The notes beneath the pieces were generated by a model. It saw only the letters and a list, made by a program, of their open reading frames with translations, did not search any database and had not been told where the DNA came from. Below are positions 7,484-15,426 of a DNA stretch of 64,000 nucleotides, piece after piece. The stretch is taken from contig DYJE01000003.1 of the NCBI GenBank assembly GCA_020723285.1, forward strand, positions 209,924 through 273,923, given 5' to 3'. The position numbers and the translations under genes are program-made. The stretch is from Desulforapulum autotrophicum (GTDB taxonomy: Bacteria > Desulfobacterota > Desulfobacteria > Desulfobacterales > Desulfolunaceae). Numbering within the stretch: position 1 is the stretch's first letter; each line of letters opens with the position of its first letter.

Positions 7484-8203
7484 ATGGCTGAAGTTCCAAG
7501 TATATTGAACTCAACAAAACCAATTCTTTATGAAACCGGATATGAAGAATGGCCATATGGATATGCGGGTTCATGTTTTCCTGTCCGATGGAGAAATAAT
7601 CTATATATAGTTTCAGCGTTTCACTGCTATAAAAATCATCAAGTTGATCCTGAAAAAACACTTTATCCCATTCCAACAGACTCAAATAATTATTTTGGTT
7701 TTTGTTGCAAAACACGCGCAAAGGTGAATAAAGCAGGTGACTTAAAGCATTATGACCAAATATTGCTTCAGGTGTCAGCTGACATCCATAGTGATGAACA
7801 GATTAATTCTGTTAATGCATTTGACTTGAGTGATACTAACCATTATATATCATTATCAAATCGAAATATTAAAGATATATGGTTAAGGGGGTATCTTTTA
7901 AAGAATCCTATTCATTCAATCGAATATGAAAAACACATAATAAGACAACAGGCCTACCTCACAAATGGTTATGTATCTTCAAGAAAAAGCATGTTTGATT
8001 TTTGCTTTATGTTAAAAGTCAAAACACCAGTACCTGAAGGTTTAACACCTAATGGTATGAGTGGAAGCCCTGTCTATGCTATAGACTATAATAATAGTAT
8101 AAGATTTGCAGGAACAATAATTGAGCACAACTCATATACTGATGAGTTTTTGGTTATCGATTCAGTTATTTTACAGGAATTACTAAGAAGAATAAATGCC
8201 TAA
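7484..8203 (+). CDS. trypsin-like serine protease domain protein (cassette-borne)
   Basis: 239 residues. The order of motifs fits a chymotrypsin-fold protease: VSAFHC with His47, HYDQILL with Asp91, and GMSGSPVY with Ser193. There is no signal peptide, so it should act in the cytoplasm. The ATG at 7484 comes about 13 nt after a GTTAGGC core and the TAA stop lies inside the left arm of an attC-like site (CCTAAC), the arrangement of a promoterless integron gene cassette. The coding sequence is AT-rich, unlike the core genes. Cytoplasmic trypsin-like proteases occur in several defence systems, but no partner is assigned here. I recognise the fold, not a named family. Confidence 0.65.
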   Translation: MAEVPSILNSTKPILYETGYEEWPYGYAGSCFPVRWRNNLYIVSAFHCYKNHQVDPEKTLYPIPTDSNNYFGFCCKTRAKVNKAGDLKHYDQILLQVSADIHSDEQINSVNAFDLSDTNHYISLSNRNIKDIWLRGYLLKNPIHSIEYEKHIIRQQAYLTNGYVSSRKSMFDFCFMLKVKTPVPEGLTPNGMSGSPVYAIDYNNSIRFAGTIIEHNSYTDEFLVIDSVILQELLRRINA

Positions 8204-8257
8204 CCATCGCTTGAAGGCGACGGTTAAACGCCGCGCCTGAAGCGCACGTTTTAGGGC
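8198..8257. other. attC-like integron recombination site
   Basis: The 60-bp segment starts GCCTAACCATCGCTTGAAGG and ends AAGCGCACGTTTTAGGGC. The halves are imperfect inverted repeats: GCCTAA pairs with TTAGGGC, and CGCTTGAAGGCG pairs with CGCCTGAAGCG with one unpaired base, the hallmark of a folded attC. The stop codon of the upstream gene overlaps its left end and the next gene follows 21 nt later. No integron integrase is in the window. Confidence 0.75.
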
Positions 8258-8278
8258 AAAATAAAGGAACCAATTAAC

Positions 8279-9064
8279 TTGAGTCTCAAAAAACGATTGC
8301 TTAAAGTATCAGATGAACTTGCCAAAGTTCCAAGTTTAGGTTGGGGGTTGGGATACTTTTTGGTGATTTTTATTTTTGCAGGAATTTACACATTGAATAG
8401 TCGTGGGTTTTATCATTCAACCTCTCAATTTGAGATGAGTATGGATGATGATGCACAAAAAATCCTTTCATCACTTGAGTCAATATTTAAGAGTAAATCC
8501 AATTTTTCGTCCGCGGAATATGATGGTTGGAGGTTAGTAGAAGAGAAGTATTCTGTTCATTCGTTAAAAATAGTTGATAAAAACGTTAGGTTTTCTATTT
8601 ACACTGTATTCGAGAAAGAACATGATTTGGTTGGTTTGAATATTGAACTTTACTTTGCTATCAATCCATATCTTACAACATGTGAAAGTAATTCCGATTG
8701 TTATTCAACTCGTATTGTTCAAACTGTAAGACCAATTATTAATAAAGAGAACAATTCTTTTAATCTTATCACTCAAGCTATAGCCTATTACAGTGACATA
8801 AACCTAATTCAGGTGCCAATAGAGTTGGATAAAAAAATTAGTGGATTTGCTGCAGCGACTATAGGTTTTCCTTCTGAAGCAAGCGGTAGCTTTAGCCGAA
8901 TGTTATATTTAAGTGTTGTAACAATAACTACTCTTGGCTACGGTGATATAGTTCCAATCACGGATTTCAATCGGTTTTTAATCGGTTTTGAGTCAATAAT
9001 TGGTCTTGTAATAATTGGTTTGTTTTTAAATTCCCTTTCTAAAGAGAGGAGAGAATTGCCCTAA
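8279..9064 (+). CDS. two-TM potassium channel-like protein (cassette-borne)
   Basis: 261 residues from a TTG start preceded by AAAGGAA; no ATG gives the first membrane helix. Helix 1 is about residues 20-39. A soluble loop of roughly 160 residues follows. The pore region near the C-terminus contains the K+ selectivity filter TTLGYGD (217-223) and a second helix (about 234-252). This is the Ion_trans_2 (2TM) layout, but with an unusually large extra domain between the helices. The stop codon lies in GCCCTAAC, matching the left end of an attC site, so it looks like a second gene cassette; the right half of that site is missing. The likely role is K+ conductance in the inner membrane; ligand and purpose are unknown. 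Confidence 0.75.
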   Translation: MSLKKRLLKVSDELAKVPSLGWGLGYFLVIFIFAGIYTLNSRGFYHSTSQFEMSMDDDAQKILSSLESIFKSKSNFSSAEYDGWRLVEEKYSVHSLKIVDKNVRFSIYTVFEKEHDLVGLNIELYFAINPYLTTCESNSDCYSTRIVQTVRPIINKENNSFNLITQAIAYYSDINLIQVPIELDKKISGFAAATIGFPSEASGSFSRMLYLSVVTITTLGYGDIVPITDFNRFLIGFESIIGLVIIGLFLNSLSKERRELP

Positions 9065-9124
9065 CAAAAAATTCCAGTGGGACCGGGCGTGGGCTCAGTG
9101 TTTCGGACCTGCAGCAAATTGATT
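9057..9124. other. truncated attC-like left arm
   Basis: GCCCTAACAAAAAATTCCAG at the end of the channel gene resembles the left half of an attC site. The matching right half (ending GTTAGGGC) is absent; a MITE copy begins at 9125. Weak on its own, but supported by the complete site 0.8 kb upstream. Confidence 0.35.
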
Positions 9125-9366
9125 AAATGGGGTCGGGCCACAGTAACTGGCTGAAACAAAAAGATATCACCTGAAAAAATGGGCTTATTTTGCCCTTAAA
9201 AGCATGTTTTTGGTATGAAATTGTCCATTTAACGGAAATAAGAAACAGAAAAAAAATTCATAGAGGGCCAATTTGGGGGTCGAAAATGCCTGTTTAAACA
9301 TCATTTAGGGCAAAATGTTTAGCCCATTTGTCATTATTTCAGTTTGTTGCCATGGCCCGACCCCAT
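9125..9366. mobile_element. MITE-like element, copy 2
   Basis: Terminal inverted repeats ATGGGGTCGGGCCA and TGGCCCGACCCCAT. Its interior is nearly identical to the copies at 6945-7191 and 9773-10018. It lies immediately downstream of the truncated attC-like arm. Confidence 0.85.
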
Positions 9367-9772
9367 GGAAAGCTCTTGATTAGGGAATTTCGGAATTGAG
9401 GTCGGTCGTCAATAGTGGATACCAACCAACTCATTTTTTATAACTTTCAGCATATATTTTATTAAAAAAAAGCAGCGGGAGAAAGGTAGCCAAGCCTTTA
9501 CTGGCACCTTTTACGATTATGGGGGGCACGGTGTTGGGCCACGCCAACAAGATGTAATCAGGATTAATATCATCGAAATAGTGCCTTAAAATGACCTTAA
9601 GCCGTCAATTTCACGCCCGAAAATGCCGGTTTAAGAATTCATTCATATTCCTGCCGGTTATGGCATATTCACAAGCTTGTTGAACCAAACCACCTGATTC
9701 ACAGATTGTTATTTATCCGATTTCATATATTCGCGAATCAATATTTCTGCAACCTGAGACTTATTCCTGAAA
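9367..9772. repeat. gene-free stretch with a short relative of the element (9521-9636)
   Basis: No coding frame seen. From about 9521 the sequence GTTGGGCCACGCC through AAAATGCCGGTTTAAG belongs to a shorter (about 110 bp) subfamily that shares its ends and the TGCCTTAAAATGACCTTAA core with copies at 11456-11565 and 11796-11902. Confidence 0.55.
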
Positions 9773-10018
9773 CAAATGGGGTCGGGCCACAGTAACTGGT
9801 TGAAACAAAGAGATATCACCTGAAAAAATGGGCTTATTTTGCCCTTAAAAGCATGTTTTTGGGTATGAAATTGTCCATTTAAGGGAAATAAGAAACAGAA
9901 AAAAATTCTTAGAGGGCCAATTTGGGGGTCGAAAATGCCGGTTTAAACATCATTTAGGGCAAAATATTTAGCCCATTTGTCATTATTTCAGTTAGTTGCC
10001 ATGGCCCGACCCCATTTG
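9773..10018. mobile_element. MITE-like element, copy 3
   Basis: Perfect 17-bp terminal inverted repeats CAAATGGGGTCGGGCCA and TGGCCCGACCCCATTTG. The interior matches copies 1 and 2 with only a few differences, implying recent spread. Confidence 0.85.
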
Positions 10019-10080
10019 ACATTTGCCACATTTGCCCTGTGATACCACTATGCCTTTTCCCGATGTGATCTTGGCTTGCA

Positions 10081-10247
10081 GTTTGTCTATCATATTTGCC
10101 ACAATTTGATAGACAAAGGCTTTTGACGTAAAGTTCTTAACGTCAAACTTGTTTGTCTATCAAATCTGCCTAAATATGATAGACAACGGTTTTTGACGTA
10201 AAATGATTAACGTCAAACCTGTTTGTTTATCAAAAAAGCATAAATAT
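10081..10247. repeat. 70-bp tandem repeats with nested palindromes upstream of fic
   Basis: GTTTGTCTATCA recurs at 10081, 10151 and (as GTTTGTTTATCA) 10221, an exact 70-bp period, giving two full units and a partial third. Each full unit holds two inverted repeats: TTGTCTATCA with TGATAGACAA, and TTGACGTA with TAACGTCAA. The array ends about 70 bp before the Fic gene start, a position typical of operator or iteron-like control DNA. Binding protein unknown. Confidence 0.8.
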
Positions 10248-10318
10248 TGACTTCTATCAAACTTGTCGTTACCATTTGAATATCAAATCAACGTCTACAC
10301 TGATTGAAAAGGCAGTTC

Positions 10319-11440
10319 ATGGAATTAAGCTTAGAAAATGCGGTCCACTATCATTACGACAAGTTCCCACCCACCGAGTTGAATTATGGACAATTTGTAG
10401 ATCACTTGGTAAGGGCGGCGGATGCAGTCGCCCGTTACGATCAAATGTTAAAAAATATGCACAACAGTGACATATTTTTAGCCCCGCTACGTAATCAAGA
10501 GGCCGTTATATCATCACGAATGGAAGGTACGATAAGTACCATGGATGAAATTCTTAAATATGAGGCCGACCATGATACGGACACCCATGACACTGCGAAG
10601 GTAAGATCCGAAGTCATCGAGACCATTCTCTATCAGAGGGCGTTATCAAACACCCAAAAAGCGTTATCGGATGGTTACCCGCTGTCCCAATCTCTTATTA
10701 AGGGCATCCATCAGCAACTGCTTTATGTTGGCCGTGGCGCTTCCAAATCGCCCGGGCAGTTTAAAAACGAACAAAACTACCTGGCCGATAAGAACAGGAA
10801 AAAAATATTGTTCATCCCTATCAGCCCGGAAAAACTCCAGGATGGATTGGACAAGCTGTTTCAATACATCGATCAAAGCACACACACGCCATTAGTCAAA
10901 GCCGGTATTGCCCATGTTGAATTTGAAGCCCTGCATCCTTTTAAAGATGGCAATGGCCGTATCGGACGTATGCTGATCACATTGATGTTGTGGAATTCAG
11001 GAATCATATCCGCCCCTCACTTTTATATAAGCGGATACATGGAAGACAATAAAGATCTTTACATAGACACGATGCGGAAAGTCTCTGAACACGGGGACTG
11101 GGAAAGCTGGTGTTGTTTCTTTCTCGAAGCGGTGGAACAACAGGCCATCAGAAATCTTTCCATCGCAGAGGATATCAGGGCACTTTACGAAGAGATGAAA
11201 ACCGTTTTCGCCGAGGCCCTTTGCTCCAAATGGAGCGTCAACGCCTTGGACTTTGTGTTCTCGAACCCCGTGTTTCGAAACAACAAATTCACCGCGAAAA
11301 GTGGCATTCCAGGACCATCCGCTTCAAGATTTGCCAGGGTATTATTAGAAAAGGGTCTCATTGTGACATTGGAGGAAGCGTCCGGCAGAAAGGCAGCGCT
11401 ATACTCTTTTGAGCCATTAATGAATCTTGTCAGGGTATAG
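10319..11440 (+). CDS. Fic family protein (probable AMP-transferase) with Fic_N domain
   Basis: 373 residues. The catalytic loop is intact: HPFKDGNGRIGR (206-217). An N-terminal inhibitory motif of the (S/T)xxxE(G/N) type is seen in SRMEG (66-70) within the Fic_N region PLRNQEAVISS, so it should be self-inhibited (class II). The C-terminal 90 residues look like a winged helix (SGIPGPSASRFARVLLEKGL). ATG 10319 follows AAAGG; an in-frame TTG at 10304 is possible. Such proteins transfer AMP (or another nucleotide moiety) to hydroxyls of target proteins; the winged helix suggests some act on DNA-linked targets or autoregulate. The 70-bp repeats upstream are a likely control region. No separate antitoxin gene is adjacent. 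Confidence 0.88.
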   Translation: MELSLENAVHYHYDKFPPTELNYGQFVDHLVRAADAVARYDQMLKNMHNSDIFLAPLRNQEAVISSRMEGTISTMDEILKYEADHDTDTHDTAKVRSEVIETILYQRALSNTQKALSDGYPLSQSLIKGIHQQLLYVGRGASKSPGQFKNEQNYLADKNRKKILFIPISPEKLQDGLDKLFQYIDQSTHTPLVKAGIAHVEFEALHPFKDGNGRIGRMLITLMLWNSGIISAPHFYISGYMEDNKDLYIDTMRKVSEHGDWESWCCFFLEAVEQQAIRNLSIAEDIRALYEEMKTVFAEALCSKWSVNALDFVFSNPVFRNNKFTAKSGIPGPSASRFARVLLEKGLIVTLEEASGRKAALYSFEPLMNLVRV

Positions 11441-11455
11441 AATGAGTCGAGGACT

Positions 11456-11919
11456 GGGGCCGGGCCACGCCACGCCAATAACCTGAAATCAGACTATATA
11501 TCTTCTAAATAATGCCTTAAATGACCTTAAACCGTCAATTCCACCTTTGAAAATACTGGTTTAACAAAGAAGAAAACCATGGCTGGACTATTCGAAAAAA
11601 CCGTTCAAAGGCCCTCGAAGACTTTATAGGCTTCATCGTCACGGCATTCACCAAATTGAGTCCAGATGGTGAATGCCGGGCGTTATCGTTTTGATTTCAG
11701 AGATTAGTGGCTTGGTTTACCCACATCATCTGGATAGAAAACCGCCATTGATGAATATGGTCTGGGCTGTAATCCATTTCGATTTGATTTGGGCTGGGGT
11801 CGGGCCACACTAACTTGCCGTAATCAGATTAAATATCATTAAAATAGTGCCTTAAAATTACCTTAAACCAATATTTTCACCCCCGATAATACCGGTTTAA
11901 GGAAATGATAGGATCTCGG
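11456..11919. repeat. gene-free stretch with two short element copies (11456-11565, 11796-11902)
   Basis: Both segments start GGGGYCGGGCCAC and end in CCGGTTTAA, with TGCCTTAAA and ACCTTAAACC between. Between them is a possible hairpin, GGCATTCACC with GGTGAATGCC (about 11643-11676), without a T-run. No coding frame is supported. Confidence 0.55.
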
Positions 11920-12780
11920 TTACTCTGCTTTAAAATAATCCTGGGTTGAAAGAACGCGGTTGATTTTGACGGCAATGCCCAGTCCGTCCTTCTTTTTCCC
12001 ATGGACGACAAATTCTGATAGACCGACGGGGTTGCGTGGATTGCCCCAGTCGTAGGTGTAGCCAAGCCGTGTCCAGGGATAGGGATATTCCGCTGTGTAG
12101 ATGAAATCCATGCGGTTTTCGAACCATTCCTGGTAATCCACAAAAGCGTTGACGGTGTTCTGATCGGAATAAATCAGGGCAGTGGGATCAAAAACACGGA
12201 AAAGATCCCGGGGAAAATCCAGTTCGCACTGGCTGTCCGTGATTTCAGGGTCAGGACAGGGCCGGAACAAATCCTGGGGAGACACGAACATTTCCAGCAT
12301 ATAGGCTTTTCTGGTCGCATCTCCCGGAGGCAGACCCAGAAGCTGTGCGATTCGCATCGGTTCGGGCATGGCATTTCCGAAGTATTCTTTTAATTCCGGT
12401 GCGACAGTGACCCAGGTGTCGTAGCGATAGTCGGGGCACTCCCGGTCTTCCTTGCAGGTATCGTCAGGGCTGCAGCCTTCATCCGGGCATAAATAGTAAG
12501 ACGCCACCTGCGAGGTCACCCAGCTCACCACAAGCACCCGGGAACCGGGGCCGTCTTCCCATATCAGGTGGTCGTTCCAGTCGGTGATCGGTGTCAGATC
12601 CGTCACTATTTCATCGGCGGTGGCGATACCGGCATCCTCACAGGCCATGGCATAGGTGAACTCCGGAATTCCCTTCGTGAAGTCCGCTTTATCCGCATCT
12701 GTACACGCTACAAGAAGGAGAAGAAAAATAAAACCGAACGTGACGAAAAAACAGGTTTTTATGGCATGGAAGTTATTCAA
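11920..12780 (-). CDS. predicted lipoprotein, function unknown
   Basis: 286 residues beginning at a TTG codon (12780) with GGAAAGG upstream; no ATG is available ahead of the signal peptide. The signal sequence ends in a lipobox (LLLLVAC), so the protein should be lipid-anchored. The mature part is acidic and has a cysteine-rich stretch (CPDEGCSPDDTCKEDREC) near residues 98-115 that may be disulfide-bonded. I recognise no domain. It is followed downstream on the same strand by short repeats and preceded, 194 nt away, by another lipoprotein gene on the same strand. Confidence 0.7.
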   Translation of the reverse strand: MNNFHAIKTCFFVTFGFIFLLLLVACTDADKADFTKGIPEFTYAMACEDAGIATADEIVTDLTPITDWNDHLIWEDGPGSRVLVVSWVTSQVASYYLCPDEGCSPDDTCKEDRECPDYRYDTWVTVAPELKEYFGNAMPEPMRIAQLLGLPPGDATRKAYMLEMFVSPQDLFRPCPDPEITDSQCELDFPRDLFRVFDPTALIYSDQNTVNAFVDYQEWFENRMDFIYTAEYPYPWTRLGYTYDWGNPRNPVGLSEFVVHGKKKDGLGIAVKINRVLSTQDYFKAE

Positions 12781-12974
12781 AATGCCTTTCCTTTATGGCG
12801 GGACGTCTCAACTATTGATTTTAGCCAGCGGTCCTGCCGGAAGCCAACCTTTTTGAAAAATGTTGCCCAAACGGGTCATTGATTTCGGCGGATCTTTACG
12901 CTTTTGTTCGTCAAGCCACTTCCGGAATGGCTGCTCGTCATCTTAAAAAAGCCGGACGCCGAAGACTTTTTATT

Positions 12975-14021
12975 TCACTTTGAATCGCTTTCGAAATAAG
13001 CAGCAATCCTGTCTGCCGCATTGGCGCGCAGGTTGAAATAGTAAAAAAGATAATCAAAACTATGATAAATTCCTGGAGCTAATGCCGGATTTAAAGCATG
13101 AAGCGCGTCTTCATCTGCCGTAGTGCAAATCACAACACCCTTGTTAAGGTCCAGCGTGGCGTCCGCGTACTGGGGCACCTTGCTGAAGACTCCCCCGACC
13201 GGCATGAATGACCCCTGGCCTTCATCGGTCCCCGCAGGGGTTTCATCCCGGCTCCAGTTGATAGGATTGATCGCCAGGGCGCCATCCACAACCAAGGGGT
13301 TGTCACCTTCAGCGACATTGGGTGACTGGGTGTTGTATGAAATGATGACTCCCGTATCCTCAGCACCGGTGGCAAATTTCAAATGAGGATTTTCGGCGAG
13401 GTAGTTTTCCGTTACGGAATCACCGATCACATAAGCTGCAATCATGCGTTCATACACATCAGGATGTTCTTTCATATAGACGGACAGTATGTTCATAAGC
13501 ACAGCCGAACCTTGGGAATGACCCGCCAGAATAAACGGCCGGTCATTGTTGAAATGCTTGATGAAATAATCGAAAGCGGCCATGGCGTCCAATGTAGGAA
13601 TGCCAGCGATAACCGCATTACGCTCTTCTATCGTCGGTAACGTCAATGTGTAACCGGCATCTGCCTGACGGTAATAGGGAGCATAGATATTGCCGACCGT
13701 TTCAAATACCGTTGCTGTCCTTGCAAATGCAGCATTTGAGCCTGTCCGCATCGATGCATTGTCGATGTCATTGATGTTTGGATCATTTTCATTCTGTTTG
13801 CGCCAAGCTGTTTGATAGAGATAAAAAATATCCACTGCTTTTGTCGTCGCAGGCAGCGACAACCAGTGATCAGCCTGTGAGTAATCTGTGGCCCGCACTG
13901 AAGGTTCATCAGAAACAGAACGGTCGCTGCAAGCACAGAGAAACAACCCTGCCAATATTGAAAGCATAAAGATAGAAAAGGGTTTCATTAGCCTTGCCTG
14001 TTTACTTGACGCTCTCTCCAT
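12975..14021 (-). CDS. DUF3089-type alpha/beta hydrolase lipoprotein
   Basis: 348 residues with a lipobox signal (AGLFLCAC). The body fits DUF3089 hydrolases: VDIFYLYQTAW early, then the nucleophile elbow GHSQGS near residue 168, and a late GIYHSFDYLFYY with a candidate catalytic histidine. These are predicted esterases or lipases of unknown substrate, here on the outer side of a membrane. ATG 14021 has a strong GAGGAGGT ribosome site 6 nt upstream, preferred over an internal ATG 11 codons later. It may be cotranscribed with the unknown lipoprotein gene downstream (194-nt gap). Confidence 0.82.
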   Translation of the reverse strand: MERASSKQARLMKPFSIFMLSILAGLFLCACSDRSVSDEPSVRATDYSQADHWLSLPATTKAVDIFYLYQTAWRKQNENDPNINDIDNASMRTGSNAAFARTATVFETVGNIYAPYYRQADAGYTLTLPTIEERNAVIAGIPTLDAMAAFDYFIKHFNNDRPFILAGHSQGSAVLMNILSVYMKEHPDVYERMIAAYVIGDSVTENYLAENPHLKFATGAEDTGVIISYNTQSPNVAEGDNPLVVDGALAINPINWSRDETPAGTDEGQGSFMPVGGVFSKVPQYADATLDLNKGVVICTTADEDALHALNPALAPGIYHSFDYLFYYFNLRANAADRIAAYFESDSK

Positions 14022-14248
14022 TTTTTACCTCCTCATCTGTTTACAGCTGTTTAAAATGTAATGATCATCTGCTATGGTATCCCTGACCATCACTTCATCG
14101 GCACTGTCTCACGCTTTAATGAGTTTTTTTTTCATCCGAGAAAATTAATTATCTCCTGGGACATTACATTTACATGAAGGGTGAAGGGGTCAGGTCTCCC
14201 CCTGACTCATTTTGAAGATATGGCCCGATAATAATTTGAATTCAGTGA

Positions 14249-14420
14249 GTTCCGTGGACACGATACTGAATTCTAACCAGAAAAATCACCAAATTCCGGG
14301 GACACCATACTTAATTACGATTACGGTTTGAAAACATGAATTAAGTATGGTGTCCCCGGAATTATGCCAAATTAAGTATGGAGTCCCCGGAATTATGCCC
14401 GGAATTATGCCCGGAATTAT
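14249..14420. repeat. cluster of RAYT/REP-type repeats in both orientations
   Basis: AATTCCGGGGACACCATACT (14291) is followed by its reverse complement at 14340 (TTAAGTATGGTGTCCCCGGA) and a one-base variant at 14371; a more diverged copy is at 14249-14274. After them CCGGAATTATGC repeats three times and runs straight into the FGE fragment, so the repeat cluster has replaced the 5' part of that gene. Confidence 0.75.
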
Positions 14421-14669
14421 GCAAATAACTGGGGTTTGTACGACATGCATGGGAATGTCTGGGAATGGTGCCAGGACTGGTATGGAAATTATCCTTCTGG
14501 TAATGTCACCGATCCGTCAGGTCCTACCTCAGGGACTGGCCGTGTTCTTCGTGGCGGCAGCTTTGGCCACTACGCACAGCACTGCCGATCGGCGATTCGT
14601 CACGGGGGCGATCCGAGCGGCTATCTCTACGGTGGCGGAATTCGCCTGGCTCTCACCCCAGGTCAATGA
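14421..14669 (+). pseudogene. C-terminal fragment of an FGE-sulfatase (SUMF1-type) domain protein
   Basis: The frame reads [20 protein letters not shown], then [14 protein letters not shown] and [10 protein letters not shown] before TGA 14667-14669, the conserved C-terminal third of the formylglycine-generating-enzyme/C-type-lectin-like fold. The N-terminal two-thirds is missing and the sequence is joined directly to REP-like repeats, so it is a truncated remnant. Such domains act as sulfatase modifiers, binding domains, or variable proteins of diversity-generating retroelements; none of these can be assigned to the fragment. Confidence 0.8.
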
Positions 14670-14750
14670 TCCCGGCCAGGTGAAAAAAATGTGAGTCAAA
14701 TCTTGATTTGTGATTGTTTAATGTAGAATCAATAATCTGAGGAAAGGGTC

Positions 14751-15389
14751 ATGTACCGGGGAGTGGGGTTATATAACGATATTCAGCATATTGAAAAATA
14801 TCGAAACAGTATTCTTCGACTTATAAAAGCAGTCCAACTCGTTAGAGATACGAATGATTTTGTTCATACGACAAAATTGATGTCTATCATTCGGCTTTAT
14901 GACTGGAATAAATCATGTGATGATTTTTATCTGTATTTATTGGAAAAAAGCTGGTTCCACTTTAAAAACGGAAACTCACTTGCTAAATCGCATATTATCA
15001 CTGATCAAGAAAAAACTGAGCTATACGGGGAAGTTCTAAGCTGTGTTAGAAATTTTCATGAAAATAGAAATCAAGGGCCTGCTAAAAACAGACTTGAGGA
15101 ATTATATGGGTACTTTCAGAAACTATCGCCTGGATGGAAACGGTTCTACATTCATACAGGAAGGCGGACATTGGAAGAGCCCGATCTGATTTTAATGGAG
15201 TATATCATCAGTTGTTATTTAAAAGATTCACATAATGGGTATTGGGCATTTTCTCTGGCTCAGTTTTATTGTTGTGACTACAAAAACTTCCGGTTCAAAA
15301 TGGATGCACAATCGGAAGGAAGAATCATGGACATCGTTCGTTATTTTATAGAAAAATATTCCTTTTTCGATTTATTGGAATGCCTGTGA
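14751..15389 (+). CDS. hypothetical protein
   Basis: 212 residues, AT-rich, with a good GAGGAAAGGG ribosome site before ATG 14751, so translation is likely. It looks helical and soluble, without signal peptide or membrane helix, and is rich in Tyr, Phe and Lys. I do not recognise a family. It stands alone between the FGE fragment and the 3' end of the oppositely oriented restriction operon. Confidence 0.6.
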   Translation: MYRGVGLYNDIQHIEKYRNSILRLIKAVQLVRDTNDFVHTTKLMSIIRLYDWNKSCDDFYLYLLEKSWFHFKNGNSLAKSHIITDQEKTELYGEVLSCVRNFHENRNQGPAKNRLEELYGYFQKLSPGWKRFYIHTGRRTLEEPDLILMEYIISCYLKDSHNGYWAFSLAQFYCCDYKNFRFKMDAQSEGRIMDIVRYFIEKYSFFDLLECL

Positions 15390-15426
15390 CTCCAACACCG
15401 CACAAAATTCAGGTCAATATATTTTT

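Noticed and set aside
10081-10247. Possible CRISPR array
   Set aside because: Units repeat almost entirely over 70 bp with no unique spacers and no cas genes nearby.
14751-15389. Accessory protein (Avd-like) of a diversity-generating retroelement next to the FGE fragment
   Set aside because: Length and sequence do not fit the small four-helix Avd family and there is no reverse transcriptase or template repeat.
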